In this document: one piece after another, positions 1 through 8,809 of the stretch
How positions within the stretch are numbered: the stretch's first letter is position 1
Layout: each line of letters starts with the position of its first letter
Program-made: the position numbers and the translations under genes
Assembly (NCBI GenBank): GCA_965230375.1
Contig: CBDDKU010000010.1
Coordinates: 62,001 to 126,000 of the forward strand
Source of the DNA: CBDDKU01 sp965230375
Lineage (GTDB): Bacteria; Bacteroidota; Bacteroidia; Flavobacteriales_D; Cryomorphaceae
Direction: 5' to 3'
Length of the DNA: 64,000 bases
Notes under the pieces: model-generated
Told to the model about the DNA's origin: nothing
Databases searched by the model: none
What the model saw: the letters and a program-made list of their open reading frames with translations, nothing else

Positions 1-1
1 C

Positions 2-1228
2 GTCTTTGACGATAGCGAACAGGCTGCAAATTTATTCGGATTAAAGGAATTTGGGAATATCTACACCCGAATCATGAATCCGACCACCGATGTGTTTGAG
101 AAGCGCATCGCAGCTCTAGAAGGCGGAACCTATGCGGTGGCCACAGCATCGGGGCAGGCCGCGCAGTTTCTGGCGATCAACAATATCGCTCAGGCTGGCG
201 ATAACATCGTTGCTTCTGCTTCGCTCTACGGTGGAACCTACAACCAGTTTAAGTCCAATTTCAAACGACTCGGCATCGAAGTGCGGTTTGCCAATGTAGA
301 TGACCCGACCAGCTTTGAGCGCCAGATCGGTGAACAAACCAAGGCCATCTACGTGGAGACGATTGGGAACCCTGGGTTCAATATCCCCGATTTTGAAAGC
401 CTGGCTCAAATCGCATCCCGTTACCAAATTCCGCTTGTGGTTGACAATACCTTTGGGGCTGGTGGATACCTTGCCGCGCCGATGGAGTACGGTGCCAATG
501 TGGTGGTGGCTTCGGCTACTAAGTGGATCGGTGGTCACGGTACTTCAGTAGGTGGTGTGGTGATCGACGCCGGAAACTTCAACTGGGGCAATGGGAAATT
601 CCCACAGTTTTCGGAGCCATCAGAGAGCTACCACGGGCTCAATTTTTGGGACACCTTCGGCGAAGGAAATCCACTAGGCCTTCCCAATGTAGCCTTCGGA
701 GTTCGAGCCAGAGTAGAAGGGCTCCGAGATTTTGGGGCTTCGCTTTCTCCTTTTAATAGCTTCTTGCTTCTCCAAGGATTGGAAACTCTTTCATTGCGGG
801 TACAGCGCACTGTGGACAATGCCCTAGAGCTAGCGCAATGGTTGGAATCAAACCCCGAAGTGGAATGGGTGAACTACCCTGGGCTCAAGACAAGTCCACA
901 CAATGGCCTGGCTCAGAAATACCTTCGAAATGGATTTGGTGGGGTGCTCACCTTCAAGCTTAAAGGTGGAAAAGATCGGGCCGACCAATTGGTGAACGGT
1001 CTGAGCCTTGTTAGCCATTTGGCCAACGTAGGCGACTCCAAAACCCTGATCATCCATCCGTCATCCACCACCCACGAGCAACTCTCACTTGCCGAGCAAG
1101 AGTCGTCTGGTGTCGTGCCTGGCTTGCTTCGCGTATCGGTGGGGATTGAGCATATCGAAGATATCAAAGCCGATTTTGAACAAGCTATCGCTGTATCAAA
1201 GCGAGAAAATTCCTGTGTACTACCATGA
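2..1228 (+). CDS. metY: O-acetylhomoserine aminocarboxypropyltransferase (sulfhydrylase), 5' end cut by window
   Basis: PLP enzyme of the Cys/Met-metabolism family. It condenses O-acetylhomoserine with sulfide to give homocysteine in the cytoplasm. The reading frame is open from base 2 and codes for family-like sequence (VFDDSEQAANLFGLKEFGN) before the first ATG at 74, so the true start lies left of the window; about 408 residues are visible of a usual 430 or so. The PLP lysine lies in SATKWIGGHGTS (codon near 521-523), and the conserved TGNP-type and NTFGAGG stretches are present. The stop overlaps the metX start by 4 bp (ATGA), which marks translational coupling. With metX and hom downstream, the operon makes homocysteine by direct sulfhydrylation rather than through cystathionine. 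Family assignment is secure; sulfide as donor follows from the family and from the metX neighbour. Confidence 0.93.
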   Translation, partial: VFDDSEQAANLFGLKEFGNIYTRIMNPTTDVFEKRIAALEGGTYAVATASGQAAQFLAINNIAQAGDNIVASASLYGGTYNQFKSNFKRLGIEVRFANVDDPTSFERQIGEQTKAIYVETIGNPGFNIPDFESLAQIASRYQIPLVVDNTFGAGGYLAAPMEYGANVVVASATKWIGGHGTSVGGVVIDAGNFNWGNGKFPQFSEPSESYHGLNFWDTFGEGNPLGLPNVAFGVRARVEGLRDFGASLSPFNSFLLLQGLETLSLRVQRTVDNALELAQWLESNPEVEWVNYPGLKTSPHNGLAQKYLRNGFGGVLTFKLKGGKDRADQLVNGLSLVSHLANVGDSKTLIIHPSSTTHEQLSLAEQESSGVVPGLLRVSVGIEHIEDIKADFEQAIAVSKRENSCVLP

Positions 1229-2268
1229 GCAAGCTAAAAACGTATAGCCCTGGTGTAAACATCAAGCTAGAAAATGGAGGGACTCTTTTGAGTCCTTCCA
1301 TTGGCTACCAGACCTGGGGCACACTTAACGAGTCGAAGTCGAATATAGTGTGGGTATGTCACGCACTCACGGCGAACAGCGATGTGTTTGATTGGTGGGA
1401 AGGCCTTTTTGGTCCGGGCAAAACCTTCAACGCCGAAGACCATTTCGTGGTCTGTGCCAATGTGCTTGGATCTTGCTACGGTTCTACCGGCCCTGTGGGA
1501 TACGACCCTTTTTGCGGATATCAAAATTTCCCAGAGCTGACCATTCGCGATTTGGTGAAAGCGCATGTTGCCCTAGCAGATTACCTAGGAATTGAGCAAA
1601 TCAACACCTTGATCGGTGGCTCGATGGGAGGGCATCAAGCTTTGGAGTGGTCAATCCTGGAGCCCGGTCGTATCGAAAACCTGATTCTTATCGCCACGAG
1701 TGCCATCCACTCGCCTTGGGGTGTTGCCTTCAATGAAGCTCAGCGAGCAGCCATCGAAGCCGACCCTACCTGGGGAGAGCAAAATCGGGATGGTGGCTTA
1801 AGCGGAATGAAAGCAGCGCGGAGCATTGCCTTGCTCTCATACCGATCTTACGAAACCTACGATTTCTCCCAGCCTAGGGAAAGCGGAGACCGAACGCTGA
1901 AGGCGAAATCCTATCAGCGCTATCAGGGTGAAAAGCTAGCCAAACGCTTTAATGCCTATAGCTACTATTCATTGAGCAAAACCATGGACAGCCACGACGT
2001 AGGTCGAGATCGGGGTGGAGTAGAAGCTGCCTTACGAGAAGTCAAAGCGCGAACACTCGTCATCTCCATTGACTCTGATCTTCTCTTCCCGCTTATTGAA
2101 CAAATCAGAATTGCTCGAGGAATTGAGAAGGCCACGCACCGAACCGTCTACTCACGTTACGGCCACGATGGGTTTTTGATTGAAACCAATCAGATATCGA
2201 AGCATATCCAGCGGTTTCTCCCGGAATCAATAAATGAAAAAACAGAACTAAAAACAGCAGTAGCATGA
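1225..2268 (+). CDS. metX: homoserine O-acetyltransferase
   Basis: Alpha/beta hydrolase that acetylates homoserine with acetyl-CoA and supplies the substrate of metY. The 347 residues match the family length. Visible signatures are CHALTANSDVFDWWEGLFG near the N-terminus, the nucleophile elbow GGSMGG with Ser133, the acid in SIDSDLLFP (about Asp285) and the histidine of YGHDGF (His314). The start overlaps the metY stop by 4 bp, and the stop overlaps the hom start by 4 bp. MetX-type acyltransferases can be succinyl- rather than acetyl-specific; I cannot decide this by eye, but the coupling to an O-acetylhomoserine sulfhydrylase favours acetyl. Confidence 0.94.
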   Translation: MSKLKTYSPGVNIKLENGGTLLSPSIGYQTWGTLNESKSNIVWVCHALTANSDVFDWWEGLFGPGKTFNAEDHFVVCANVLGSCYGSTGPVGYDPFCGYQNFPELTIRDLVKAHVALADYLGIEQINTLIGGSMGGHQALEWSILEPGRIENLILIATSAIHSPWGVAFNEAQRAAIEADPTWGEQNRDGGLSGMKAARSIALLSYRSYETYDFSQPRESGDRTLKAKSYQRYQGEKLAKRFNAYSYYSLSKTMDSHDVGRDRGGVEAALREVKARTLVISIDSDLLFPLIEQIRIARGIEKATHRTVYSRYGHDGFLIETNQISKHIQRFLPESINEKTELKTAVA

Positions 2269-3290
2269 AAGCAAATGTTGGAATAATAGGATTAGGAACG
2301 GTGGGATCGGCCTTGCTGAAGCAGGTGGAAGCCTTGCCGGGCTATGCCGTCAAAACCCTAGCCGTACGAAGGAAAACGAAACAAACACCTCTCTTCGAGC
2401 ACCCAGTGACCGATAATGCCTTCGATTTGATTGAAGATCCCGAAATCGACATCATCTTCGAAGCGATTAACAACAGCGAAGACGCTTTGGCCTACGCTAA
2501 GCGGGCGCTTTCACTGGGTAAGACGTTTATCTCGGCCAGCAAGGCCATGTTGGCCAATGAGCTCGCCGACTTGCAACGCATCGAACAGGAGTGCGGCGGA
2601 ACCCTGCTCTATGAAGCGGCAGTGGGGGGAGCCATTCCCATACTCCGCACCATCCGCGAGCACCTTGGTGGCGAAGATATTTTTAAGGTCCGCGGCATCG
2701 TTAATGGGTCTTGTAACTATATCTTGACGTCCATGCTCAATGAAGATCTCAGCTTTGACGATGCCCTTCAAAACGCGCAAATCCTCGGTTATGCCGAATC
2801 GGATCCCTCTTCGGATGTGGATGGAGTGGATTCGTATTACAAGGCTTTGATCTTGGCTCACACCATCAACAAGGCTGCGCCAAGTCTCTCGCGAATCAAG
2901 GTGGAGGGCATCCGAAACCTGCAAAGTCACGAGTTGAAAAAGGCTTACCGCGAAGGTCAGAAGGTGAAGCTTATCGCCGAAATCGAAAAGAACGGAGAAC
3001 AGTATAAGGTGGATGTGCGGCCCAGGCTGATCGATCAGAACGATGGGCTTTTACTACGTGGATGGGGTAAAACAAACGCCATCGAGATTGATACCGCCAA
3101 TGCGGGGCGGCTTATTCTTCAAGGACAGGGTGCCGGTGGCGATCCTACGGCCTCGGCTATGATCGGCGATTTGGTGAATGCACAGACCAAAAAAGAGCAG
3201 CGAATCCGAGAACTTTTTGCTTCAGATTTGAAGATTTTAAGCATCCGCTGCCGCGCGATTAGCCAAAGGCGTAATCGCGTGGTTTCTTAG
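2265..3290 (+). CDS. hom: homoserine dehydrogenase with altered C-terminus
   Basis: NAD(P)-dependent reduction of aspartate semialdehyde to homoserine, the first committed step feeding metX. The Rossmann motif GIIGLGTVG is at residues 7-15; the catalytic region contains FISASKAMLAN, AAVGGAIPI, VNGSCNYILT and the AESDPSSDVDG stretch. No ACT domain follows, so this is a short form without obvious feedback control. The C-terminus is odd. From about residue 321 (base 3225) the frame runs into a dispersed 44-bp repeat (3245-3288) that supplies the last residues. A diverged second copy of the gene's 3' end at 3736-3808 ends in a stop (REFLLQI*) one frame away. The natural end was probably REL-like plus a few residues, and a +1 shift near 3222-3228 extended it. 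Confidence 0.9.
   Translation: MKANVGIIGLGTVGSALLKQVEALPGYAVKTLAVRRKTKQTPLFEHPVTDNAFDLIEDPEIDIIFEAINNSEDALAYAKRALSLGKTFISASKAMLANELADLQRIEQECGGTLLYEAAVGGAIPILRTIREHLGGEDIFKVRGIVNGSCNYILTSMLNEDLSFDDALQNAQILGYAESDPSSDVDGVDSYYKALILAHTINKAAPSLSRIKVEGIRNLQSHELKKAYREGQKVKLIAEIEKNGEQYKVDVRPRLIDQNDGLLLRGWGKTNAIEIDTANAGRLILQGQGAGGDPTASAMIGDLVNAQTKKEQRIRELFASDLKILSIRCRAISQRRNRVVS
3166..3239 (+). repeat. hom 3'-end duplication, copy 1 (inside hom)
   Basis: This stretch of hom recurs at 3736-3808 with about 85 percent identity by eye (shared core GATTTGGT.AATGC.CAGAC and AAAAAAGAGCAGCGAATCC). The copies lie on either side of roughly 490 bp of non-coding, repeat-rich DNA. Confidence 0.85.
3245..3288 (+). 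repeat. dispersed GCGATTAGCC-type repeat, copy a
   Basis: Core CTGCCGCGCGATTAGCC, then AAAGGCGTAATCGCGTGG and TTTCTT. It forms the last codons of hom. Other copies lie at 3707-3739 (same strand) and 34928-34970 and 35171-35210 (opposite strand). The arms CGCGATTA and TAATCGCG make it a hairpin. Confidence 0.75.
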
Positions 3291-3406
3291 GAAGGGTTTT
3301 GCAGAACAGCTCGTATCTCATTGTGTCTATATATTCATACTGGGCAGTTGGTGATAAGATGTTTGTATGGCGAGCCTTTTAGTGAGTTTTCTCTTTTTAA
3401 TAGAAC

Positions 3407-3455
3407 TTCTCGATACATTTTATCTTCGTACCTCAGATAAAATACTCGAAGTGAC
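3407..3455 (+). repeat. CTCGATAC hairpin repeat, copy 1
   Basis: Ends are TTCTCGATAC and ACTCGAAGTGAC. Between them a perfect 9-bp inverted repeat (ATTTTATCT / AGATAAAAT) forms a stem. Five further copies in the window keep the ends but use different stem sequences. Confidence 0.8.
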
Positions 3456-3706
3456 TATTGCTAACGCGCTCCGAAGCATTTGCAATGCTGCGGGCACTTC
3501 CCTAGCTTTCCCTGCGCTACATTTTACTTCCTTCGGTCGTGATATCGCTTCACTAAGTTGCAACAGACCGCCGAATTTTAGTCCTAGATTCAAAAGCAGC
3601 TCTTGAATTTCAACTATTGGTTTTAGTTGTATTCAAAATTGCGTAAAGCGCAGGATTGCAAATCCAGCGCAGCCCTTTTGTTCAAACTGATTTAATTCGT
3701 TTTCGA

Positions 3707-3739
3707 GCTGCCGCGCGATTAGCCAAAGGCGTATCGCGA
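3707..3739 (+). repeat. dispersed GCGATTAGCC-type repeat, copy b
   Basis: CTGCCGCGCGATTAGCC followed by AAAGGCGTATCGCG, nearly identical to 3248-3280. It sits directly before the duplicated hom tail, whereas in copy a it sits directly after the hom tail. Confidence 0.75.
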
Positions 3740-3808
3740 TTTGGTCAATGCGCAGACTAAAAAAGAGCAGCGAATCCGAGAGTTCTTACTTCAGATTTGA
3801 AAATGTAA
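3736..3808 (+). pseudogene. orphan copy of the hom 3' end
   Basis: Translates as DLVNAQTKKEQRIREFLLQI followed by a stop, matching hom residues from about 302 to 320 and then ending. It has no start codon and is a gene remnant. It probably preserves the ancestral end of hom. Confidence 0.75.
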
Positions 3809-3925
3809 GTATTCATAAATCAACTGATTAAGATCTTGATGAAAAAAATAATTTTCATGACATTGTAGCAGAATAGAATCTTTTGGCGTCTAATTAAACG
3901 AATCACTAAACCAATTGAGAGGAAT

Positions 3926-4459
3926 TTGGATTACGATCTGATCAAGAAGAATATCAAGAGCGATCGCAAAACTCAGACAGAAGTTTACAACACGTACTAT
4001 AGGCGTGTCTATGCATCATGTTTGAGAATCTTGACAGATCAATACGAGGCCGAAGACTTGATGCAAGAAGCCTTTATCCACGCCTTTCAGAAGATCGATA
4101 GCTTCAGAGGAGAAGCAAATCTCGGTACCTGGATTTGTCGCATAGCGATAAACAAGTGCCTGGATCACCTCAAAAAGCGAAAAGTTCAATTGGACTTCGA
4201 TGAGAATTGGGAAAACCGAGCGGAGAGCGCCCAACCCGTGCAGGACAATATCCAGTACGACGTAGAGCGCATTCAGGCAGCGATGGAAACATTGCCAGAA
4301 GGTTGTAGAATCGTTTTTTACCTCCACATGTTTGAGGAGATGGATCACGATGCGATAGCCGCGAAGTTGGGAATTAGAGAGGGCTCATCGCGTGCTCAGT
4401 ACGCTAGAGCCAAGAACAGGATTAAGGAACTCGTAAGCAAGAACTATGTCAGAGCTTGA
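3926..4459 (+). CDS. ECF-type RNA polymerase sigma-70 factor
   Basis: A 177-residue sigma factor with region 2 (YYRRVYASCLRIL, the EAEDLMQEAFIHAF helix, TWICRIAINKCLDHL) and region 4 (LPEGCRIVFYLHMFEEMDH, then the helix-turn-helix AIAAKLGIREGSSRAQYARA). It directs polymerase to a regulon, normally under an anti-sigma factor. The start is a TTG preceded by GAGAGGA; no in-frame ATG fits better. The 3' end overlaps the next gene by 14 bp, as is usual for sigma/anti-sigma pairs. Which promoters it reads, and its signal, are not visible. Confidence 0.9.
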   Translation: MDYDLIKKNIKSDRKTQTEVYNTYYRRVYASCLRILTDQYEAEDLMQEAFIHAFQKIDSFRGEANLGTWICRIAINKCLDHLKKRKVQLDFDENWENRAESAQPVQDNIQYDVERIQAAMETLPEGCRIVFYLHMFEEMDHDAIAAKLGIREGSSRAQYARAKNRIKELVSKNYVRA

Positions 4460-4979
4460 AAAGTTTATTAAAGACAACAAAGAGGGGTTCGAAAAATTTG
4501 AACCCATCGATGGTCACCAGGAGCGCTTCCTGAGGAAACTCGAAAGGGTAGAAGAGAAGCACGACCAGAGCAGGGTGCTTTTTTGGAGAATTGCCGCAGC
4601 AGTAATCGTCATGGCAGCAGTGTGTACCAGTGTACTCTTGCCGCGGTTTAACAGTCCGGCAGATGTGCAGTATGGATCGATGTCGCTGAGCGAAGTATCG
4701 AGCGAATTGGCCGATGTGGAGCTCTACTACGAAAGCAAACTCGCCCAGGAATACGAAGAAGTTGATAAGCTTTCTAAGACTGATCCTGTTGTGCACACCT
4801 TTATGGAAGAGCTCCGATTTCTCAATGACCAATACGATACACTCGAGGCAAGACTGTACGAGAGTGGTTCACATGAGCGCGTGGTACTCGCCATGATCGA
4901 AAATTTCCGACTGCGATTGGAAATCATCGAAAAGCTCGAAGAAATCAAAGAATTCAAAACTAAACAAGATTCGTTATGA
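4446..4979 (+). CDS. putative anti-sigma factor, single-pass membrane protein
   Basis: 177 residues: a cytoplasmic N-terminal part (about 1-45, charged, with the FLRKLERVEEK helix), one membrane segment near residues 47-65 (FWRIAAAVIVMAAVCTSVLL), then an extracytoplasmic part of about 110 residues rich in predicted helices (DVELYYESKLAQEYEEVDKL). It overlaps the sigma gene by 14 bp and is followed within 4 bp by the DUF4097-like gene. I infer the anti-sigma role from position and topology. There is no zinc-binding anti-sigma motif, so the sensing mode is open. Confidence 0.7.
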   Translation: MSELEKFIKDNKEGFEKFEPIDGHQERFLRKLERVEEKHDQSRVLFWRIAAAVIVMAAVCTSVLLPRFNSPADVQYGSMSLSEVSSELADVELYYESKLAQEYEEVDKLSKTDPVVHTFMEELRFLNDQYDTLEARLYESGSHERVVLAMIENFRLRLEIIEKLEEIKEFKTKQDSL

Positions 4980-5909
4980 AGCTAAAAGGATTATTAACCG
5001 CTGCTATTGCTGTATTCGCTGTATGTGTGGCTATGGCTCAATCTGAGCGCCAGGTAAACCATACATTCAATGTGAAGAACGGTGGCCATCTTAAGCTGAG
5101 CAATAGCTTTGGCGATATGAAGATAGAGTCATACGGAGGCGATATTATTGATGTGAACGTTACCATCATTCTTGAGTTGAAGAATGACAAAAACAAGGAA
5201 GAGCTTTTCGACAAAGTGAAAATCGAAGCGACGGAGAGTGGAAATCGCGTGAGTGTTCGGACGGTTAACGATCTGAATGGTGGGCGCGATGTCAAGAAGT
5301 TTGAGATCAACTATTACGTTAAAGTCCCCGAAGGTTTGGACGTGGAAGTACACAATTCGTTTGGTCATGTGACTGTAAACGGAGTTGTAGGAAACATGGA
5401 AGTCGATGTCCAACACGGCGACTGCTACATTGCCAAGGCTGGGAGTGGAAGAAACAATCTCAGAGTCAGCTTTGGAGATTTGCGGGGTTAAGGAAATTGG
5501 TGAAGTAGATGTGAAGGTCCAGCACGGTGATGCTCACTTGGGCTCAGTGGGACCAATAGAAGGGAAGTTTCAATTCGGCGATGGAAGTATTGACGTACTG
5601 AAAGGTGATGCCCGAATTAGTGTTGCACACGGCGACTTTGATATCGACAATATGAATGCAAGCCTTGTGAATCTAATCCATATCGATGCCCAATTCTCAG
5701 ATGTGAGTGTTGGTGGAGTGGACGGAGAAGAATTCCTGCTAGAGATGGAAGGCAGCTTCAGTGATTTTGATTTTGACGATAGCTGGTTCATTCGAACTAA
5801 AGAGAAAGACTATAACCGAGAAGAGTATATGATTTTCACCAAAGGTGAAAGGGCGGGACCTAAAACGATTCAAATTATCGGGTCTCATAGCGATGTGAAC
5901 GTTCGCTAA
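4976..5909 (+). pseudogene. DUF4097-like beta-helix protein, split by a +1 frameshift
   Basis: Frame 1 (4976-5491) has a signal peptide (KLKGLLTAAIAVFAVCVAMAQ) and repeating strands (GHLKLSNSFGDMKIESYGG, VHNSFGHVTVNG). Frame 2 continues the same pattern to 5909 (VKVQHGDAHLG, GDARISVAHGDFDI). The frames join cleanly if one G is removed from the GGGG run at 5484-5487, giving SFGDLRVKEIGEVDV in an about 310-residue protein. Such putative cell-surface beta-helix proteins often follow sigma/anti-sigma pairs in Bacteroidota and may be their target or co-sensor (inference). The protein is broken as written, unless the extra G is a sequencing error. Confidence 0.75.
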
Positions 5910-5929
5910 ACATTGAGCAATAAAGGGAG

Positions 5930-5958
5930 AATCCTGGCGCGAGCGTCAGGATTTTTTT
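5930..5958 (+). terminator. rho-independent terminator of the sigma operon
   Basis: Stem AATCCTGGCG / CGTCAGGATT with loop CGAG, followed by a run of eight T. It lies 21 bp after the operon's last stop. Its sequence resembles the 28-bp hairpin unit of the array at 8861-9394 (shared ATCCTG and GAGCGTCAGG). Confidence 0.85.
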
Positions 5959-5987
5959 TGTTCTGAAAAATGAGAACATCCGAATGG

Positions 5988-6028
5988 TTCTCGATACACC
6001 CGAAAGGATTCGGGGCACTCGAACCGAC
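5988..6028 (+). repeat. CTCGATAC hairpin repeat, copy 2
   Basis: TTCTCGATAC, then CCCGAA-AGGA-TTCGGG as stem-loop, then CACTCGAACCGAC. It lies between the convergent sigma operon and the broken T9SS gene. Confidence 0.8.
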
Positions 6029-6082
6029 GACCTTCTGGTTTAATTAAGATCAATAATTCCAGAGCAGAACACGCTAGCTAAC

Positions 6083-6757
6083 TTAATGTGGGCAGACTAA
6101 TTCTTGATAAGACTCAGTACTTACCTCAAAAACCTGAACGTGTCCCGTTATTTTGTCGGATTGCACAAAGCCATTCTTCTCGGTGGTCCACTCAATCCGG
6201 TAGGGGTAGATTCCTGGTGGAAGGTGGTAGCCCGATTGGTCGGCTGCGAGCCAGGGTTCTTTCGGGTCATTTGATTCGAACTGAAGATTGCCCCATCGAT
6301 CGTAGATGAAAATAACATAGTCGGTAAACGGGACATTCCGCAACCACTTTAAAAAACATCATTCACCCCGTCTTGGTTTGCGGTAATCGCGTTTTGGAAT
6401 GTAGAATTCACAGCCACATTCTTCTTCGGTAAACTGAACTTGTTTTTGGGTCATTCCACATTCGTTATCAGCCCTCAGGAGTATTTGATGTGAATGATCA
6501 ACCAGATAGGGGAATTCGGCTGGAACGCCATCGATATAAGCGATATCATCGAAGGAGATGATGGGGGTGAAACCAATTGGTCTTTCTTCACAAAAGGTGT
6601 ATTTATCCGAAACATCGATCCGTGGAAGCGGAAGATCGGCCACATTTACGAAAGCTTCTTCAGAGCATGACTCGTTGAATATTTCAACGGAATACTGTCC
6701 CCGCATGGGCTCACGGTAATTTGTCTTTTTCTTCAGATCCATTGTACCAAAGCACAT
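6083..6757 (-). pseudogene. C-terminal fragments (sorting domain) of the broken T9SS protein
   Basis: 6359-6757 ends in a shifted RKPRRGE*; 6083-6343 holds the end of the type-B sorting domain (FTDYVIFIYDRWGNL, GIYPYRIEW). Three single-base insertions between 6330 and 6395 add up to one codon, so both pieces lie in the same frame. Confidence 0.7.
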
Positions 6758-7409
6758 CGTGATCAGTATTGATAGTGAGAGCTATTGGCTCATTTTCACA
6801 TTTCTCGACTTGTTGTAACAGGGTATAGTCGGGTCGCCCGATTTCGCTTACCACAAACTCTCGTTCGTAGGCGGCACAACCTTCATAGATGATGACCGAG
6901 TACACACCAGGTACGGTGACGCTCAATGTAGGGCCGTCCGATCCATCGCTCCAGGTATAAGATTCGCCGGTAAGATTAGGTATGAGGGTAACTGATTCGC
7001 CCTGGCATTTCGAAATTTCGGTAGATTCAAAGTCGGCAACGATATCGGGTTCAGGATAAGGATACATCCAGTTATTTGGTAAGCCGAGCTTTGAGAGATT
7101 GGTAATCGTCACTCCAACATCTATTGTTATGTCTGCAGCATCGTCATTGGGGTTGGAAATGGAGCTCAAATAATTTTGACCGTTTGATCGAGCCAGATAA
7201 ATAGCTCCATCAGGTCCGAGTTGCATCCCAGCATATCCAGATATCCATACTTGGTCAAGGAGTGCCTGAGACGCTTCGAGATCGGGGGCAGAAGTGGTGA
7301 ATTGGTACAAATAAGATGGATTGCCCAGCACAGACCAGTAGAGTCGGTTGTTGTCGGGTGAGAACTCGAGCCCATAGCCCTGTCGGTTGTCAGTTACATC
7401 GTAAGTCAA
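6711..7409 (-). pseudogene. middle open fragment of the broken T9SS protein
   Basis: 232 codons: the rest of the propeller (NRLYWSVLGNPSYLYQF, GMQLGPDGAIYLARS) and an Ig-like region. It ends in EEKDKLP* after the T5/A5 insertion. The next fragment (6359-6757) resumes with TNYREPMRGQYSVEIF. Confidence 0.7.
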
Positions 7410-7440
7410 AGACTCCTCAATTTCTACAACTCCTGTTGAA

Positions 7441-8208
7441 TTATCGAAGCTCCCGTACTCCCAGGTGATTTACGCCAATTGATCCATCTGTATTTGTCGA
7501 ATTGTATGTCGAAGCTATTTGACTGCCGTCAGGCGAAATCTTCATAGTTCCAATCGCCGAGAAGTAGGTGGAAAATCGATAGGATAAGATGTGGCCGGTG
7601 GTACTGACTACAGGTTCACCTATACCATCGCAATCTACTGGGAAGGCATAGAAATCTGCAGAACCCATTTCATGCACTACAACCCACACATCGCGATTGT
7701 TGGGTTGGTAAGTGGCGTGGATTTTTTCGGAAGTTGAAGCAAGTAGCTCTGTTGATGCTTGTGTGACATCGCCTAAACCGCCGTTTGCCTCCATGTCTAC
7801 CACAACGTATTCGAGTCCATTGTTGTCCGGATCACCGCCATTGAGCTGTGCCGCAACCGTAAAAATATAGTAGAATCGCTCTTCGTTATCACCTGGAAAG
7901 GGAACAATCACCGTGTTTTGGGTTGAGCTAAAATTTCCATTGAGCCCTGTCCCGTTGGGCATCACATCTCCAAACCGATCGCGTACCACCATCCCGTCGG
8001 TGCTGAAGAGTAAATTTCCTTCACTATCCGATATGGTGCCGCTCCCTTCGTCGGTGTCAATTGGACCACCACCCGAGTCGGTAGGTCCGGCGGGCCCGAA
8101 ATTAATCTGCGCGAAATACCCGAACACCCAATTGTCGTCGGGAGTTTGAGCGAACCCAATGCTGCAGATGAGAATGAATAGAATAATTAGCCTGAATGTC
8201 ATACACAA
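7441..8208 (-). pseudogene. N-terminal open fragment of the broken T9SS protein
   Basis: 255 codons carrying the signal peptide and first propeller blades. It ends in the shifted tail GVRELR*; with one G fewer it would read HLEYGSFDNSTGVVEI and continue into the next fragment. Confidence 0.75.
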
Positions 8209-8300
8209 ATGACGCTTCTCGGTTGGAAAAGATGAATGTATTGGTTGTTAAAAAAATGTGAAATTGAGAAAAGGTCGGATATGCACATTAACGAAAAAAG

Positions 8301-8357
8301 CTCGGCTACGCTGCATATGTTATGCTGCGCCTTATTGTGCCTTGATAATGTAGAAGT
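8301..8357 (+). repeat. 57-bp direct repeat, copy 1
   Basis: CTCGGCTACGCTGCATATG..., matching 8736-8792 nearly base for base; both contain the small hairpin GCATA-N3-TATGC. Non-coding. Confidence 0.8.
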
Positions 8358-8735
8358 TCATGAGGTTCGGTAAATAAAATTAGCTCCTAATTACCGCAAG
8401 TGACATGGAATTACTTGTACAGTAAATACGTTTATCATGATTAAGAGTGAGCCCAAATTAATATCGTCCACTATTCTTTTCCTTTTGTCTATGGAAACAA
8501 AAGGAACAAAAATTCCTTGTTTTCCCAAAGGTGCTTTTCCAGGCCGTTTTTAGAATTTAACGGCCTTTCAAAACGCTAAACAAATCTTACTGACGATCGG
8601 TTCCACCGATGTCAGCATGTCAAGCATTCGCTTCCCGTTCGGTCGTCTGCAATATTTGATTCAGCTGCACTGGTGGGAGAACGGAGATCTAACAAAGAAT
8701 TGCAAACGCAGGATTGTTTCGAAGAGATCGCGCTT

Positions 8736-8792
8736 CTCGGCTACGCTGCATATGCTATGCTGCGTCTTATTGTGCCTTGAATTGATAGAAGT
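8736..8792 (+). repeat. 57-bp direct repeat, copy 2
   Basis: Second copy of 8301-8357, 435 bp downstream, just before the 51-bp tRNA-Lys tail copy. Confidence 0.8.
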
Positions 8793-8809
8793 GCTATGGG
8801 AATTCTTGA

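Larger units (their letters stand above)
3291..3925. other. gene-free stretch with repeats between hom and the sigma factor
   Basis: No convincing gene. It holds a CTCGATAC-type hairpin repeat (3407-3455), a GCAGGATTGCAAATCCAGCGC segment near 3650-3675 that resembles DNA at 35010-35130, a second GCGATTAGCC repeat (3707-3739) and the duplicate hom tail (3736-3808). A 79-codon open frame at 3367-3606 runs through the hairpin repeat and looks spurious. Confidence 0.7.
6083..8208 (-). pseudogene. secreted T9SS type-B surface protein with five +1 frameshifts
   Basis: Reading from 8208 down: signal peptide (FRLIILFILICSIGFAQ; the ATG at 8202 is the likely start), a propeller-like domain (NWVFGYFAQINFGP, GNLLFSTDGM, MKISPDGSQIAS, GLEFSPDNNRLYWSV), a PKD/Ig-like part (ESVTLIPNLTGESYTWSDG) and a gliding-motility-type C-terminal sorting domain (FYIPNAITANQDGVNDVFK, DYVIFIYDRWGNLQFES). 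The frame is lost at five homopolymers: CCC 7460-7462, TTTTT 6726-6730, TTTT 6392-6395, AAAAAA 6351-6356 and GGG 6330-6332. Removing one base at each restores a continuous protein of about 700 residues. Every motif is otherwise well kept, which suggests recent decay or sequencing error. Export to the cell surface by T9SS follows from the domain; the ligand is unknown. Confidence 0.8.
8209..8809. other. gene-free stretch with short hairpins upstream of the repeat array
   Basis: No supportable gene. It holds the paired 57-bp repeat and several hairpins: CCTTTTGT/ACAAAAGG near 8475-8500, GGCCGTT/AACGGCC near 8542-8566, and ATCGGT/ACCGAT inside CTGAC...GTCAG near 8590-8616. A 65-codon frame at 8617-8814 runs across the repeat and is not credible. 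Confidence 0.65.

Noticed and set aside
3367..3606. 79-residue gene after hom
   Set aside because: The frame runs through a hairpin repeat found elsewhere without coding, has no ribosome binding site and an unconvincing composition.
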